A DNA stretch of 64,000 nucleotides, from the NCBI GenBank assembly GCA_021739645.1, contig JAIPBL010000014.1, positions 25,401 to 89,400 on the forward strand. Direction: 5' to 3'. The position numbers and the translations under genes were made by a program. A model generated the notes under the pieces. That model was not told the DNA's origin and made no database searches. It saw only the letters and a program-made list of their open reading frames with translations. The DNA is from Saprospiraceae bacterium. GTDB taxonomy: Bacteria; Bacteroidota; Bacteroidia; Chitinophagales; Saprospiraceae. This document shows positions 8,645 to 18,720 of the stretch, piece by piece. Numbering within the stretch: position 1 is the stretch's first letter; every line of letters begins with the position of its first letter.

Positions 8645-10432
8645 ATGTATCGTACACACAACTGCGGCGAACTCCGCATCTCTCACGTTGGACAAGAAGT
8701 AAAACTCTCAGGCTGGGTACAAATCGGGCGTGACTTCGGCGGCCTAACTTTCATTGACCTCCGTGACCGTTACGGCATCACGCAGCTCGTTTTCAACATG
8801 GACGACGATGCAGCGCTCTGCGAGCAAGCCCGCAAATTGGGGCGGGAGTTTGTCATTTCTGCCTCCGGCAAAGTGCGGGAACGCTCCAGCAAAAACCCCA
8901 ACCGCCCCACCGGTGATGTGGAAATCATGGTCAGCGAACTCCAAATCCTCAACGCCTCCAAGACCCCACCCTTCACCATCGAAGACACCTCAGACGGCGG
9001 CGACGACCTTCGCATGAAGTACCGCTACCTCGACATCCGCCGTGCGCCCGTGCAGCAAAACCTGATTTTCCGCTCGCAGGTGGCCATCGAGACCCGCAAG
9101 CACCTCAGCGGTGAGGGCTTCATCGAAATCGAAACGCCGAACCTCATCAAGAGCACACCGGAAGGCGCTCGTGACTTCGTAGTGCCGAGCCGCATGAACC
9201 CTGGCCAATTTTACGCACTGCCGCAGTCGCCGCAAACTTTCAAGCAAATCCTGATGGTGGCCGGCATGGACAAGTATTTCCAAATCGTGAAATGCTTCCG
9301 GGACGAAGACCTGCGGGCCGACCGCCAGCCAGAGTTCACCCAGATAGACTGCGAGATGGCCTTCGTGACCCGTGAGGACATCCTCAACACTTTCGAGGGG
9401 TTGACCAAGCATATTTTCAAATCCGTGCTTGACCTCGACATGGCCGACTTCCCCCGCATGAGCTACGACGAAGCCATGACCCGCTACGGCTCCGACAAAC
9501 CGGACATTCGCTTCGGAATGGAGTTCACCGAGTTAAATGACGTGGCACAGGGCAAGGGTTTTGGTGTCTTCGACAATTCCGAACTCGTTGTCGGCATCTG
9601 CGCCGAAGGTCAGGCGGAATCGTTTTCCAACAAAGACATCAAAGACCTGACCGAGTGGATGCAGCGCCCGCAAATCGGGGCGAAGGGCCTCGTTTGGATA
9701 AAATACAACACCGACCCGAACGGCGAATTTGGCCGCTTCCGCAGCAGCGTCAGCAAGTTTTACAGCGAAGACCAACTGGAGGAATTTGCGAAGAAAATGG
9801 GCGCAAAACCCGGCGACATGATGCTCGTACTTTCCGGCGAAGCCGAAAAAACCCGCAAGCAGCTCAACGAACTTCGCCTCGAAATGGGTCGCCGAATGGG
9901 ACTGATGAAAGCCGGTGATTTCAAACCACTTTGGGTTGTCAACTTCCCGTTGCTGGAGTGGGACGAGGATTCGCAGCGCTTCTTCGCCATGCACCACCCG
10001 TTCACCGCACCGCTGCCCGAGGACGCCGAAAAGATGATGTCCGGCGACCATGAGACGTTGAAAAACCTCCGTGCCAACGCCTACGACCTCGTGCTCAACG
10101 GTTCGGAAATTGGCGGCGGCAGCATCCGTATCCACGACCGGGCGCTCCAGGAGAAGAACTTCCAACTGCTCGGCTTCACGCCGGAACAGGCCGAGAATCA
10201 GTTTGGCTTCCTGCTCGGTGCATTCGAGTTCGGCGCACCGCCGCACGGTGGCATCGCCTTCGGCCTCGACCGCCTCTGTGCCGTGATGTGTGGCCAGACC
10301 AGCATCCGTGACTTCATCGCCTTCCCGAAAAACAACATGGGTAGGGACATGATGATTGATGCACCGGATGGGTTGGATGATGCGCAACTCAAGGAGTTGA
10401 ATTTGAAGGTGGAGGTGATAGCAAAGGGTTGA
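8645..10432 (+). CDS. aspS: Aspartate--tRNA ligase
   Basis: 595 residues, full length for a bacterial-type AspRS. The N-terminal OB-fold anticodon-binding domain reads [20 protein letters not shown]. The class II catalytic core has motif 2 in [18 protein letters not shown] (about 217-235) and motif 3 [16 protein letters not shown] (about 534-550). The bacterial GAD insertion lies between. The enzyme charges tRNA-Asp with aspartate in the cytosol. Its GC-rich, strongly biased codon use contrasts with the AT-richer genes on both sides, consistent with a highly expressed core gene flanked by acquired ones. Confidence 0.97.
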   Translation: MYRTHNCGELRISHVGQEVKLSGWVQIGRDFGGLTFIDLRDRYGITQLVFNMDDDAALCEQARKLGREFVISASGKVRERSSKNPNRPTGDVEIMVSELQILNASKTPPFTIEDTSDGGDDLRMKYRYLDIRRAPVQQNLIFRSQVAIETRKHLSGEGFIEIETPNLIKSTPEGARDFVVPSRMNPGQFYALPQSPQTFKQILMVAGMDKYFQIVKCFRDEDLRADRQPEFTQIDCEMAFVTREDILNTFEGLTKHIFKSVLDLDMADFPRMSYDEAMTRYGSDKPDIRFGMEFTELNDVAQGKGFGVFDNSELVVGICAEGQAESFSNKDIKDLTEWMQRPQIGAKGLVWIKYNTDPNGEFGRFRSSVSKFYSEDQLEEFAKKMGAKPGDMMLVLSGEAEKTRKQLNELRLEMGRRMGLMKAGDFKPLWVVNFPLLEWDEDSQRFFAMHHPFTAPLPEDAEKMMSGDHETLKNLRANAYDLVLNGSEIGGGSIRIHDRALQEKNFQLLGFTPEQAENQFGFLLGAFEFGAPPHGGIAFGLDRLCAVMCGQTSIRDFIAFPKNNMGRDMMIDAPDGLDDAQLKELNLKVEVIAKG

Positions 10433-10604
10433 TTCACCTCGGGATGACTCATGTTAGGCTCAAAATTGTATCATACAAAGCAAGGTAAGATGTTGGTAAA
10501 AGTTGTTTATTTGCAAAGATAGCTCATTTTTGAAATCGTTGAGACATAACTACCTGATTATCAATCTTTTGCTTATTTGCACGTTATTTGCAAATTCCTT
10601 AGCA

Positions 10605-12059
10605 ATGCAGAATCAAGATTTAGTCAACCTACTAGACCGCTTACTTAAAACAGGCAGAGAATCCGAGTGGCTAGAGTTCAAAGAGAACAACAAGGGGCCT
10701 GAAATGATTGGTGAACGCATTTCAGCGCTTTCAAATAGTGCCGCATTGCATCACGAACAATTTGGGTATATCGTTTTTGGAGTCGAAGATGCCACACTGA
10801 AGGTGGTAGGCACCAAATTTAAGCCGAATACTGAAAAAATTGGAAACGAACCAATCGAAAGTTGGCTACTAAATCGTCTAAGCCCCAAAATAGACATCCG
10901 ATTCTTAGAATTCGAATACAATCAAAAGCCTGTCATAATCGTCCAAATCCCTTCAGCTACATTACAACCGGTGAGGTTTAACAAGGAGGCCTTCATCAGA
11001 ATAGGTAGCGTCACCCGAAAACTGAATGAATTTCCAGACAAAGAGCGCAAAATTTGGCAAAATGAGACACACTCATCCTTTGAATCCGAGGTTGCACTGT
11101 CAAATATTGGATCATCAGACATCATAGAACTGCTTGATACCCAGTCTTTCTTCGAACTAATAAAAATCCCCTACCCTGAAGCTAGAGAGGGAGTGATTGA
11201 GAGGCTTTTGGACGAAAAAATGATTGTTCGAACCAATGGTAGGTTTAATATCACAAATTTAGGTGCATTGCTATTGGCCAAAGACTTGAACAACTTCGAT
11301 GCTTTGTCAAGAAAAGCAGTAAGATTCATTAAATACGAAGGTAAAGACAAGCTGAAGACACTAAAAGATGCCCCTGGCAAACGGGGTTATGCTGTTGGAT
11401 TCGCCTCTTTGATGACTTATATTGAGGTTCAACTTCCCACGGAGGAGACTATAGAAAAAGGTGGCATCAGGCAGGAAAAAACCTCCTACCCAATTTTATC
11501 ATTGAGAGAATTGATTGCCAACGCATTAATACATCAAGATTTTAGAGTAACTGGAATACATCCAACTATTGAACTGTATTCTGACAGGATTGAAATAAGC
11601 AACCCGGGAAGCCCAATAGTTAGCCCAAATCGTTTCATTGATTCATATCGGTCTCGCAATGATAAACTTGCCGCCTTCATGCGACGCATTGGGATTTGTG
11701 AGGAAAAAGGAAGCGGCATAGACAAAGTCTTTTTTCAAGTTGAACAATTCAATCTTCCACCCCCTGACTTCAAAGAACTTGAGGCCCAAACCAAGGTGAT
11801 TCTATATTCTTATCGCCCGCTCGCACTATTGACAAAGGAAGAAAAAATAAGGGCTTGCTACCAGCATTGCTGCCTGAAGTATGTTTCCTCTGAAACAATG
11901 ACAAACCAGTCGCTTCGTGAACGTTTCAAAGTCGAAGAAAAGGACATATCTGTTGTCTCAAGAATCATAAAGGATACTGTTGAAGAAGGCATGATAAAAC
12001 TCAGTGACCCAGAGAGCGCCTCAAGGAAATACTCAAAGTATATCCCAATTTGGGCATAA
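10605..12059 (+). CDS. AlbA_2 (divergent AAA-4/Schlafen-type) DNA-binding protein with GHKL-like ATPase domain
   Basis: 484 residues from the ATG at 10605; the longer frame to 10503 adds a hydrophobic stretch that looks like translated intergenic DNA. The N-terminal AlbA_2 domain carries ESEWLEFKEN (about 18-27) and a core ending FIRIGSVTRKL. A central region leads to RELIANALIHQDF (about 299-311), IEISNPGSP and EEKGSGIDKVF, the signature of the HATPase_c_4 domain found in this family. A winged-helix-like tail closes the protein. Homologues are annotated as transcriptional regulators or ATP-binding proteins and recur in defence islands and mobile DNA. The gene is AT-rich like the DUF262 gene on the other side of aspS. 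Its target is unknown. Confidence 0.82.
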   Translation: MQNQDLVNLLDRLLKTGRESEWLEFKENNKGPEMIGERISALSNSAALHHEQFGYIVFGVEDATLKVVGTKFKPNTEKIGNEPIESWLLNRLSPKIDIRFLEFEYNQKPVIIVQIPSATLQPVRFNKEAFIRIGSVTRKLNEFPDKERKIWQNETHSSFESEVALSNIGSSDIIELLDTQSFFELIKIPYPEAREGVIERLLDEKMIVRTNGRFNITNLGALLLAKDLNNFDALSRKAVRFIKYEGKDKLKTLKDAPGKRGYAVGFASLMTYIEVQLPTEETIEKGGIRQEKTSYPILSLRELIANALIHQDFRVTGIHPTIELYSDRIEISNPGSPIVSPNRFIDSYRSRNDKLAAFMRRIGICEEKGSGIDKVFFQVEQFNLPPPDFKELEAQTKVILYSYRPLALLTKEEKIRACYQHCCLKYVSSETMTNQSLRERFKVEEKDISVVSRIIKDTVEEGMIKLSDPESASRKYSKYIPIWA

Positions 12060-12116
12060 GAGTTAACCATTGAGCATTCGAGAAAAACCTCATATAAACA
12101 ACCAAAAAATTTAACT

Positions 12117-12917
12117 ATGAACAAACCACCACGTTCCACCGTCCAAAACCTCCCCGCCAAGCTCGAAGCCTTCGCCCGCCTCCTCCAAATCATGGACGAC
12201 CTGCGGGAAAAATGCCCGTGGGATCGCAAGCAGACCTTTCAAACCCTGCGCAACCTGACCATCGAGGAGACCTACGAACTGGCCGACGCCATCCTCGACG
12301 ACGACCTCGACGGCATCAAGGAGGAACTGGGCGACATCATGCTGCACCTGGTTTTTTACGCAAAAATTGCGGAGGAAAAACAAGCCTGGGACATGGCCGA
12401 TTCGCTCCACGCCATCTGCGACAAACTGGTGCAGCGCCACCCGCACGTGTACGGTGACACGCAAGTAGCCGACGAGGAGGAGGTAAAGCGCAACTGGGAA
12501 AAACTGAAACTGCAAGGCGGTAAAAAGTCAATGCTGGAAGGCGTTCCGACCTACCTGCCCGCCCTCGTGAAAGCTTGGCGTATGCAGCAAAAAACGGCAC
12601 AGGTAGGCTTCGAATGGGAAAATACCGAACAGGTCTGGGCGAAAGTGCAGGAGGAAATCGGCGAGCTGCAAGAAGCGGTGAACGAAAATTTTTCGCAAGA
12701 AAAAAAGGAAGACGAGTTCGGTGACGTGATGTTCTCGCTGGTCAACTACGCTCGTTTCCTGCACATCGAACCGGAGACGGCGCTGGAGCGGGTGAACCGC
12801 AAGTTCAAGGCCCGATTCGAGTACATCGAAGCGAATGCCCCGAAGCCGCTGGACGAGATGACGCTGGGGGAGATGGATGCGCTGTGGGATGAGGCGAAAA
12901 TTAAGTTGGCGAGTTGA
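12117..12917 (+). CDS. mazG: Nucleoside triphosphate pyrophosphohydrolase MazG
   Basis: 266 residues with two tandem MazG folds. The first has CPWDRKQTFQTLRNLTIEE and EETYELADAI...EELGDIM (about 50-76), the second KVQEEIGELQEAVNENF...DEFGDVMFSLVNYAR (about 177-214). The acidic residues in both EExxE and ExxD motifs are the magnesium ligands. MazG hydrolyses NTPs to NMP and pyrophosphate, clearing aberrant nucleotides and influencing ppGpp-linked stress responses. Length matches the E. coli enzyme. Its last 17 bases overlap the 3' end of the convergent ypdA gene. Confidence 0.95.
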   Translation: MNKPPRSTVQNLPAKLEAFARLLQIMDDLREKCPWDRKQTFQTLRNLTIEETYELADAILDDDLDGIKEELGDIMLHLVFYAKIAEEKQAWDMADSLHAICDKLVQRHPHVYGDTQVADEEEVKRNWEKLKLQGGKKSMLEGVPTYLPALVKAWRMQQKTAQVGFEWENTEQVWAKVQEEIGELQEAVNENFSQEKKEDEFGDVMFSLVNYARFLHIEPETALERVNRKFKARFEYIEANAPKPLDEMTLGEMDALWDEAKIKLAS

Positions 12918-13884
12918 CTACCTCCCGCACGATCACCTCTCCATGGTGCCTAGTATTTTCAATAAACAACTTGCTCGTGTTCATCCCCGCCTGCACCACG
13001 CCAGCCAAGTACACCCCCGGCAAATTTGACTCAAAAGTCTCCTCATTCATCACCGGGGTCCGGTTTTCATCGTCCTGAAATTCGATGCCCAATTTTTCCA
13101 AAAAAACATAGTCCGGCTGGTAGCCCGTCATGGCCAGCACGAAGTCGTTTTCGAGCGTTACCTCGCCATCGGGCGTGGACAGCACCACCTCGTGGGGGCG
13201 GATTTCCTTCACCTGGGAATTGAAAAAAGCCCGAATGCTGCCCTCCTTGATTCGGTTTTCGATATTGGGCCGAATCCAGTATTTCACTTTCTCGTAAATG
13301 CCGTCCTCCCGGATGCACATGGTCACGTCGGCGCCTTTGTAGAAAGTTTCCAGCGCCACGTCGCAGGCGGAATTGGCAGCGCCGACCACCAGCACCCGCT
13401 GTCCCACGTAGGGATGCGCCTCGTCGTAGAAGTGTTTCACCTTCGGCAAATCCTCGCCCAACACGTTCATCAGCCGGGGCACGTCGTAAAAGCCGGTGGC
13501 GATGGCGATGTGGCGGGCTGGATAGCTGCTTTTCGTGGTTTTTACTTCGTAAATGCCGTCGTTGCGGCGTTCCATGCCCAGCACGGGTTCGTAAGTTTTC
13601 ACTTTCAATTTCCAGCTTTCGAGCGTGCGGCGATAGTATTCGAGCGCCTCTCGGCGAGTGGGCTTGTCGGTGTGTGAAATGAACGGCACACCACCGATTT
13701 CGAGATTGAGGGAGGTGGAAAAAAAAGTCATGTTGGTGGGGAAGCGGAAGATGGAGTTGACGAGCACACCTTTTTCCAACACGAGGTAGCTCAGCCCGGC
13801 CTTCTCGGCTTCGATGGCAATGGCGAGGCCGGTGGGGCCGGCACCGATGATGAGTAGGTCAAGGGGTGAGTTGGGAATTTGCAT
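12901..13884 (-). CDS. ypdA: YpdA-type bacillithiol disulfide reductase (Bdr)
   Basis: 327 residues with two Rossmann dinucleotide motifs: LLIIGAGPTGLAIAIEAEKA at the N-terminus for FAD and VLVVGAANSACDVALETF near 165 for NADPH. The pattern FRFPTNMTFFSTSLNLEIGG is typical of YpdA. There is no thioredoxin-reductase CxxC, as expected for this family. YpdA reduces bacillithiol disulfide with NADPH in Gram-positives, and Bacteroidota also make bacillithiol. The bacillithiol synthesis gene bshA is present at 37.5 kb in this window, which supports the assignment. The tail overlaps mazG by 17 bases on the opposite strand. Confidence 0.88.
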   Translation of the reverse strand: MQIPNSPLDLLIIGAGPTGLAIAIEAEKAGLSYLVLEKGVLVNSIFRFPTNMTFFSTSLNLEIGGVPFISHTDKPTRREALEYYRRTLESWKLKVKTYEPVLGMERRNDGIYEVKTTKSSYPARHIAIATGFYDVPRLMNVLGEDLPKVKHFYDEAHPYVGQRVLVVGAANSACDVALETFYKGADVTMCIREDGIYEKVKYWIRPNIENRIKEGSIRAFFNSQVKEIRPHEVVLSTPDGEVTLENDFVLAMTGYQPDYVFLEKLGIEFQDDENRTPVMNEETFESNLPGVYLAGVVQAGMNTSKLFIENTRHHGEVIVREVVNSPT

Positions 13885-14086
13885 ACGAAATGGTAATTTT
13901 TATTGGCAAAGCTCGGCAGAAAAAAGGAAGTGAGATTTATGCTTGCCAACGAGCAATAACACTGTTTTTTTTTTGCTTGTGACAAAAGTCACGTTCAACA
14001 TTGCGGAAAGTCATTCGGCAGTGCAGGAATAACCGATAAAATTGTCCGAAAATCGTATTTCAACTTTATAAAAAATAAATCAAATC

Positions 14087-14659
14087 ATGAAAAAACAAGT
14101 CTTTTTCGTTTTCGCCGTTGCTTTTGGACTAATGTTCGGAGTTCTGGCTTGCCAGTCCGGTACGGCAGATGCCGATGGTGGCGCTGTTGCTGAAGCAACT
14201 ACCGAACCAGCTGCTGGCGGAGGCCAGGCCAGTGTAATTGAAGAAAACTCCGAGCCGAATGTGGTGAAAGTGGCCATCGGTTCACCCGACCACACCACGC
14301 TCGTTGCGGCGCTCAAAGCTGCCGACCTCGTAAATTCAATGGCCAATGTTGGCCCGTTCACCGTATTCGCACCAACCAACGCTGCTTTCGATGCACTGCC
14401 CGCTGGCACGGTCGAAGGGTTACTGAAGCCAGAAGCATTGGCAGATTTGAAGAACGTCCTCAAAGGCCACGTGACAACTTCCTCACTCACAGAAATGATG
14501 CTCTCTGACGGCATGACCCTCGGCATGGCCAACAATAGCAAAATCACCATCCACAAAACAGGTGATAAAATCATGATCAATGACGCCAACGTGCTCGGTG
14601 TAGTCAAGGCTTCCAATGGCATGGTGTACGTGATTGACAAGGTATTGCTGCCAAAATAA
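14087..14659 (+). CDS. Fasciclin-domain lipoprotein
   Basis: 190 residues. MKKQVFFVFAVAFGLMFGVLAC is a lipoprotein signal with the acylated cysteine at 22, followed by a low-complexity Ala/Gly/Thr linker. One fasciclin (FAS1) domain fills the rest, with FTVFAPTNAAFDALPAGTVE (H1 box) and the H2-like end GMVYVIDKVLLPK. FAS1 domains mediate adhesion at the cell surface. The gene is alone, with an intrinsic terminator 40 bases after the stop. Confidence 0.9.
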   Translation: MKKQVFFVFAVAFGLMFGVLACQSGTADADGGAVAEATTEPAAGGGQASVIEENSEPNVVKVAIGSPDHTTLVAALKAADLVNSMANVGPFTVFAPTNAAFDALPAGTVEGLLKPEALADLKNVLKGHVTTSSLTEMMLSDGMTLGMANNSKITIHKTGDKIMINDANVLGVVKASNGMVYVIDKVLLPK

Positions 14660-14697
14660 TAAACACCTAGAATTCTTTTTAAGCTTTCAGATTGGAG

Positions 14698-14727
14698 ACG
14701 AGCGGCCCTTTTGCCGCTCGTTTTTTA
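14698..14727 (+). terminator. Rho-independent terminator of the fasciclin gene
   Basis: GC-rich arms ACGAGCGGC (14698-14706) and GCCGCTCGT (14713-14721) with a 6-base loop are followed at once by a run of six T. This is the clearest intrinsic terminator in the window. Confidence 0.9.
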
Positions 14728-14833
14728 TTGGGCAACTGTCACGTAGCGAACCGTAACCTAAAAAAGACGGGGAAAGAATTTGTAGCTTCATGGGGTTAGG
14801 CTAATTTGGCCGTCCGCTAAAAAAACAACGGAC

Positions 14834-17305
14834 ATGACTACAACCCGACTCCTGTTTTCCCTGCTGCTAGCCACATTTGCCATCGCAGGCATTTGGGCGC
14901 AGCCCGACATGAATAGCCCTGAATACCAAGGCTGTCATTTTTATCACAAAAAAATAACGCCGCCGCACTCCGACGACCGCAACGGCGAATGTGGCAGCAA
15001 CGCCCGCAGCGACAGCATCGATATCTTGAACTATGCAGTGACGCTCGATGTCACGCAGTTTTCGCAGCAAATACTCACCGCTGCTTGCGAAATCAAGTTC
15101 ACCCCCAAGCAGGACGGGCTCGGCTTCCTGCCGCTCGACCTGCTCAAACTCACCGTGGACTCGGTCATGCAAAACGGCATGGCGCTGGTTTTTGACTACA
15201 ACGACACACTGCTCAACGTCCACTTACCCGCCTCGCTCAACATTGGCGACACCTCTCAACTCACGGTGTACTACCACGGCCACCCTACTGCCGACCCCAG
15301 CGGCTTCGGGGGTTTTGTTTTCGAGGGCGGGTACGCCTACAACCTCGGCATCGGCCTTTCTAGCAACCCCTACAACTTTGGGCGGAGCTGGCATCCCTGC
15401 TTCGACAACTTCGTGGAGCGGGCCACCTACGACTTCAACATCATCAACAACGGCGGGCGCAAGGGTTATGGCCTTGGGCAGTTTCTCGGCGAAACTGACC
15501 TCGGCGGTGGAACTTACCTGAGACGGTTCCGCATGGACCTGCCGTTACCTACTTACCTTGTCGGCACTGCATCCAGCAATTACGGGGAGGTACACCAGCA
15601 GTACACCGGGCAATACGGCACCTACCCAATGCTGCTGGTGGGCAAACCCGGCGACACCACACAGATGAAAACTGCCTTCCAATACCTGCCCGAAGCAGTG
15701 GGCATGTTGGAGGCATGGTTCGGCCCCTACCGCTGGGGGCAAGTAGGCTATGTGCTCACCACCGCCGGGGCGATGGAACACGCTTCGCTCATCGCCTATC
15801 CAGATTTCAGCATTGACGGCGGGCCTACCGATGGCATGAACCGCCTGATGGCACACGAGCTAGGCCACCACTGGTGGGGCAATATCACCACACTTAGCTG
15901 CCCCAGCGACATGTGGATAAAAGAGGGCAACGCTGAATACAGCGCCCATTTGTTTTTTGAGTACGCCTTCGGCAAAACCAAGTTTTTACAGCAGGTAAAA
16001 GGCAATTGGCAAAACGTGGTGAAAAACGCCCACCTGGACGATGGCGACTACCTTCCACTCTCCGGACTGCCCTACGAGAACACCTACGGCACTCATACCT
16101 ACAACGGCGGGGCTGCCGCAATGCACAACCTCCGAGGCTACCTCGGCGACTCACTCTTCCAGCAGGGAATGCGCTCCATCCTCGATACCTACGAGTTCCA
16201 GTCAGTGGACGCCGAACTGTTTCGTGACCAACTCACTGCCAATACCGGCGTGGACATGACCTCATTTTTCAACGATTGGATTTTTGCGCCAGGCTACTCG
16301 TTGTTCGAACTGGACTCGGTGCAATACTCGGTTCCGGACAGTTGCTGCCCAGAACGGAGCGCACGGCTTTTTGTGCAACAAAAACTCCACCACGCCCCGC
16401 ACATGCACACGAACGTGCCGTTGGAGATTACTTTTTTTGATGAAAACTGGCAAACGTACACGGCCACTTTCATGGCCAGCGGTGAGTTTTCGGAGGCAGT
16501 GGTGAACGTGCCGTTCCAGCCCGTCTGGCAGATGCTCAACGACAATCATTCGCTGAACCTCGCCCGTTTTCAAGACCGCACCGTGGTGAAAAATACAGGC
16601 ACCATCGGCCTGAGTTACTGTGACCTCACCAACTTCTCGGCCATAGCCGTGCCTGAAGGCGACTCTGCGCTGGTCAGCTTCATCCACTACCTAGGCCCTG
16701 CCGACCCCGACCCGAACGGCACACAGCTTTCCACCACGCACTACTGGCGCTATGGCGGCATCATTCCACCCGGCTTTAATGCCAAGGTGACATTGACATA
16801 CAAAGGTTCCAACCCCAACGATATTGACAACGACCTGACGAACATGCCCGAAGACAGCCTGACGCTGGCATGGCGCCCACGCCCCGGAGTGGATTGGGGG
16901 CAATACCCGTACTACAAAATAATACCCATCAGCTTGAACGATGGAAACGGCTTCATCCGAATTGACAGCCTCCTGCCCGGCGACTACGCATTTGCCGCAG
17001 GCAGCCTACCGGTGGCCACAGGGGTTTTTGATTTTGTGGAAAAGCAGACTGTTTCATTGGAGGTTTTCCCGAACCCCGCCATTGAAAGCGTGACGGTTCA
17101 GGCGCTGCTGCCCACCAATTCGCCCGTAAAACTGCAACTGTTCGACGCCACAGGCAGGTTGTTGCGCCAGCAAAAAATAAACATAAACGGTGGTCTGCTG
17201 GCGCAAAAGGTGGATGTTAGCAATTTGCCGTCAGGCGTATTCCTGATAAAAATCAGCGATGAAAGCGAGCACTTTCAGGCTGTGAATAAAATCATCAAAA
17301 AATAA
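14834..17305 (+). CDS. Secreted M1 family aminopeptidase with T9SS type A sorting domain
   Basis: 823 residues. After the signal peptide (MTTTRLLFSLLLATFAIAGIWA) comes an N-terminal beta-sandwich and a gluzincin catalytic domain: the substrate motif appears as GAMEHAS (GAMEN in most M1 enzymes) and zinc binding as HELGHHWWGN near residue 340, with the third ligand in the downstream WIKEGNAEY. The C-terminal ~80 residues form a type A sorting domain (VFPNPAIESVTVQALLP ... VSNLPSGVFLIKISDES), so the enzyme is exported across the outer membrane and anchored or released. It probably digests extracellular peptides. Two small genes follow with 0 and -4 base spacing, suggesting an operon. Confidence 0.92.
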   Translation: MTTTRLLFSLLLATFAIAGIWAQPDMNSPEYQGCHFYHKKITPPHSDDRNGECGSNARSDSIDILNYAVTLDVTQFSQQILTAACEIKFTPKQDGLGFLPLDLLKLTVDSVMQNGMALVFDYNDTLLNVHLPASLNIGDTSQLTVYYHGHPTADPSGFGGFVFEGGYAYNLGIGLSSNPYNFGRSWHPCFDNFVERATYDFNIINNGGRKGYGLGQFLGETDLGGGTYLRRFRMDLPLPTYLVGTASSNYGEVHQQYTGQYGTYPMLLVGKPGDTTQMKTAFQYLPEAVGMLEAWFGPYRWGQVGYVLTTAGAMEHASLIAYPDFSIDGGPTDGMNRLMAHELGHHWWGNITTLSCPSDMWIKEGNAEYSAHLFFEYAFGKTKFLQQVKGNWQNVVKNAHLDDGDYLPLSGLPYENTYGTHTYNGGAAAMHNLRGYLGDSLFQQGMRSILDTYEFQSVDAELFRDQLTANTGVDMTSFFNDWIFAPGYSLFELDSVQYSVPDSCCPERSARLFVQQKLHHAPHMHTNVPLEITFFDENWQTYTATFMASGEFSEAVVNVPFQPVWQMLNDNHSLNLARFQDRTVVKNTGTIGLSYCDLTNFSAIAVPEGDSALVSFIHYLGPADPDPNGTQLSTTHYWRYGGIIPPGFNAKVTLTYKGSNPNDIDNDLTNMPEDSLTLAWRPRPGVDWGQYPYYKIIPISLNDGNGFIRIDSLLPGDYAFAAGSLPVATGVFDFVEKQTVSLEVFPNPAIESVTVQALLPTNSPVKLQLFDATGRLLRQQKININGGLLAQKVDVSNLPSGVFLIKISDESEHFQAVNKIIKK

Positions 17306-17722
17306 ATGGAAAACTCATCTCGTCGCAATTTTGTCAAAACTGCCGCTGCTGCGGCAATGCTACCATTGGCTAGCACAGCCACCATCGATTCAAAACCAAA
17401 AGGTATGAAGAACATCTTCGTGCACCAAGTCTATTTTTGGCTCAAAAACCCGAACAGCACTGCCGACCGGGACAAACTCGTGGAGGGCCTCAAAACCCTC
17501 ACCAAAATCAAGCACATCAAAACCTGGCACATCGGTATCCCTGCGGGTACCAGCCGGGACGTGATAGACGGCAGTTTCAGCATCTCGTGGCTAAACACCT
17601 TGAAGAGTCGGGCTGCGCAGGATGCCTATCAGATAGACCCCATCCACCTCGCTTTTGTAGAAAACTACAAACACCTTTGGGAGAAGGTGGTAGTGTATGA
17701 TTCAGTTGATGCTCCGCAATGA
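17306..17722 (+). CDS. Dabb (stress-responsive A/B barrel) protein with Tat-like signal
   Basis: 138 residues. The N-terminus SSRRNFVKTAAAAAMLPLA is a twin-arginine-type signal. After it, NIFVHQVYFWLKNPNSTADR and the helix-strand pattern ending WEKVVVYD match the small ferredoxin-like Dabb fold, which usually dimerises and is often of unknown function. The ATG directly follows the M1 peptidase stop codon, and its own stop overlaps the start of the next gene (ATGA). All three are therefore very likely translated from one mRNA. Confidence 0.82.
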   Translation: MENSSRRNFVKTAAAAAMLPLASTATIDSKPKGMKNIFVHQVYFWLKNPNSTADRDKLVEGLKTLTKIKHIKTWHIGIPAGTSRDVIDGSFSISWLNTLKSRAAQDAYQIDPIHLAFVENYKHLWEKVVVYDSVDAPQ

Positions 17723-18648
17723 GAACAGCCACCATACATCTGACATGTTTGCTCTGTGCCGCTATCGTCGAGGTGGCGCCTGCCCAAAACGTGACTGCCA
17801 ACGTTGAAACAGTAGATATTACGACAAGGTTGCGCACTGTCGTTTTCACTGATGTAGCACCTTTTGGCAACCACCTCGAAGCACCCAACTGGTCTCGCAG
17901 TGGCAAGTCGCTGCTGCTGAACCGAATGGGCAAGCTGTACAAGATGCGATTTGACAAGCCACGCCTTAGCAAGGTGCATACGGGTTTTGCCAAAGCCTGC
18001 AACAATGACCACGGCTACAGCTTCGATGGCAACACGTTGATTATCAGCCATAACGACGAACGGGTGGGCAAGGGAGCCAATTCCCGCATCTTCAAAATGC
18101 CAGCTACCGGGGGCAAACCCATCCTCGTCACCGAGAACTACCCATCGTATTGGCACGGCATTTCGCCCGATGGCCAAATGCTGGTTTATTGTGCCGGGCG
18201 CAACGACCTCAAGGATTGGGACGTGTACGCCATTTCCATTCAGGGTGGTTTTGAAAAACGGCTGACCGACGCCCCCGGCCTCGACGACGGCCCCGAATAC
18301 TCGCCCGATGGCAAGTACATTTATTTCAACTCGCACCGCACTGGCCGCATGCACATTTGGCGCATGAATGCCGATGGCTCGGAACAAACGCAAATCACCA
18401 ACGACGCCTACGACAACTGGTTCGCCCACCCTTCGCCCGATGGCAAATGGTTGGCGTACATCAGCTATTTGGAAGACCAACAGGGGAACCACCCTTTTGG
18501 AAAGGACGTAAAGCTGCGCCTGATGAACATCGAAACAGGTGAAATCACCGATTTGACCGATGTGTTTTTTGGGGGACAGGGCAGCTTCAATGTGCCTTCT
18601 TGGTCGCCAGACAGCAAGCAGGTGGCTTTTGTCAGTTATAAAAATTAA
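17719..18648 (+). CDS. Exported TolB-like beta-propeller protein (WD40-like/PD40 repeats)
   Basis: 309 residues with a signal peptide (MRTATIHLTCLLCAAIVEVAPA). The body is a run of PD40 repeats: NWSRSGKSLLLNRMGKLY, GISPDGQMLVYCAGRND, EYSPDGKYIYFNSHRTG, HPSPDGKWLAYISYLED and SWSPDSKQVAFVSYKN. Such TolB-type propellers bind proteins or sugars in the periplasm; no catalytic domain follows. The start codon overlaps the Dabb stop in ATGA, so the two are translationally coupled. The final repeat is complete, so the gene is not truncated. Confidence 0.85.
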   Translation: MRTATIHLTCLLCAAIVEVAPAQNVTANVETVDITTRLRTVVFTDVAPFGNHLEAPNWSRSGKSLLLNRMGKLYKMRFDKPRLSKVHTGFAKACNNDHGYSFDGNTLIISHNDERVGKGANSRIFKMPATGGKPILVTENYPSYWHGISPDGQMLVYCAGRNDLKDWDVYAISIQGGFEKRLTDAPGLDDGPEYSPDGKYIYFNSHRTGRMHIWRMNADGSEQTQITNDAYDNWFAHPSPDGKWLAYISYLEDQQGNHPFGKDVKLRLMNIETGEITDLTDVFFGGQGSFNVPSWSPDSKQVAFVSYKN

Positions 18649-18720
18649 TGCTGCACGGCAGTAATGGTGAATCCCTGTCATTCAACATTACTGCCATACA
18701 GCATTCATCATTTGAAAAAA

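Noticed and set aside
9533..10387. 284-codon minus-strand frame inside aspS
   Set aside because: Shadow of the aspS codon bias; no family motif.
14834..17305. GAMEH in place of GAMEN as a sign of inactivation of the M1 peptidase
   Set aside because: The zinc motif HELGHHWWG and downstream glutamate are intact, and this position varies in some M1 subgroups.
17665..18681. 338-codon minus-strand frame
   Set aside because: Antisense to the TolB-like gene, which has a signal peptide, translational coupling and PD40 repeats.
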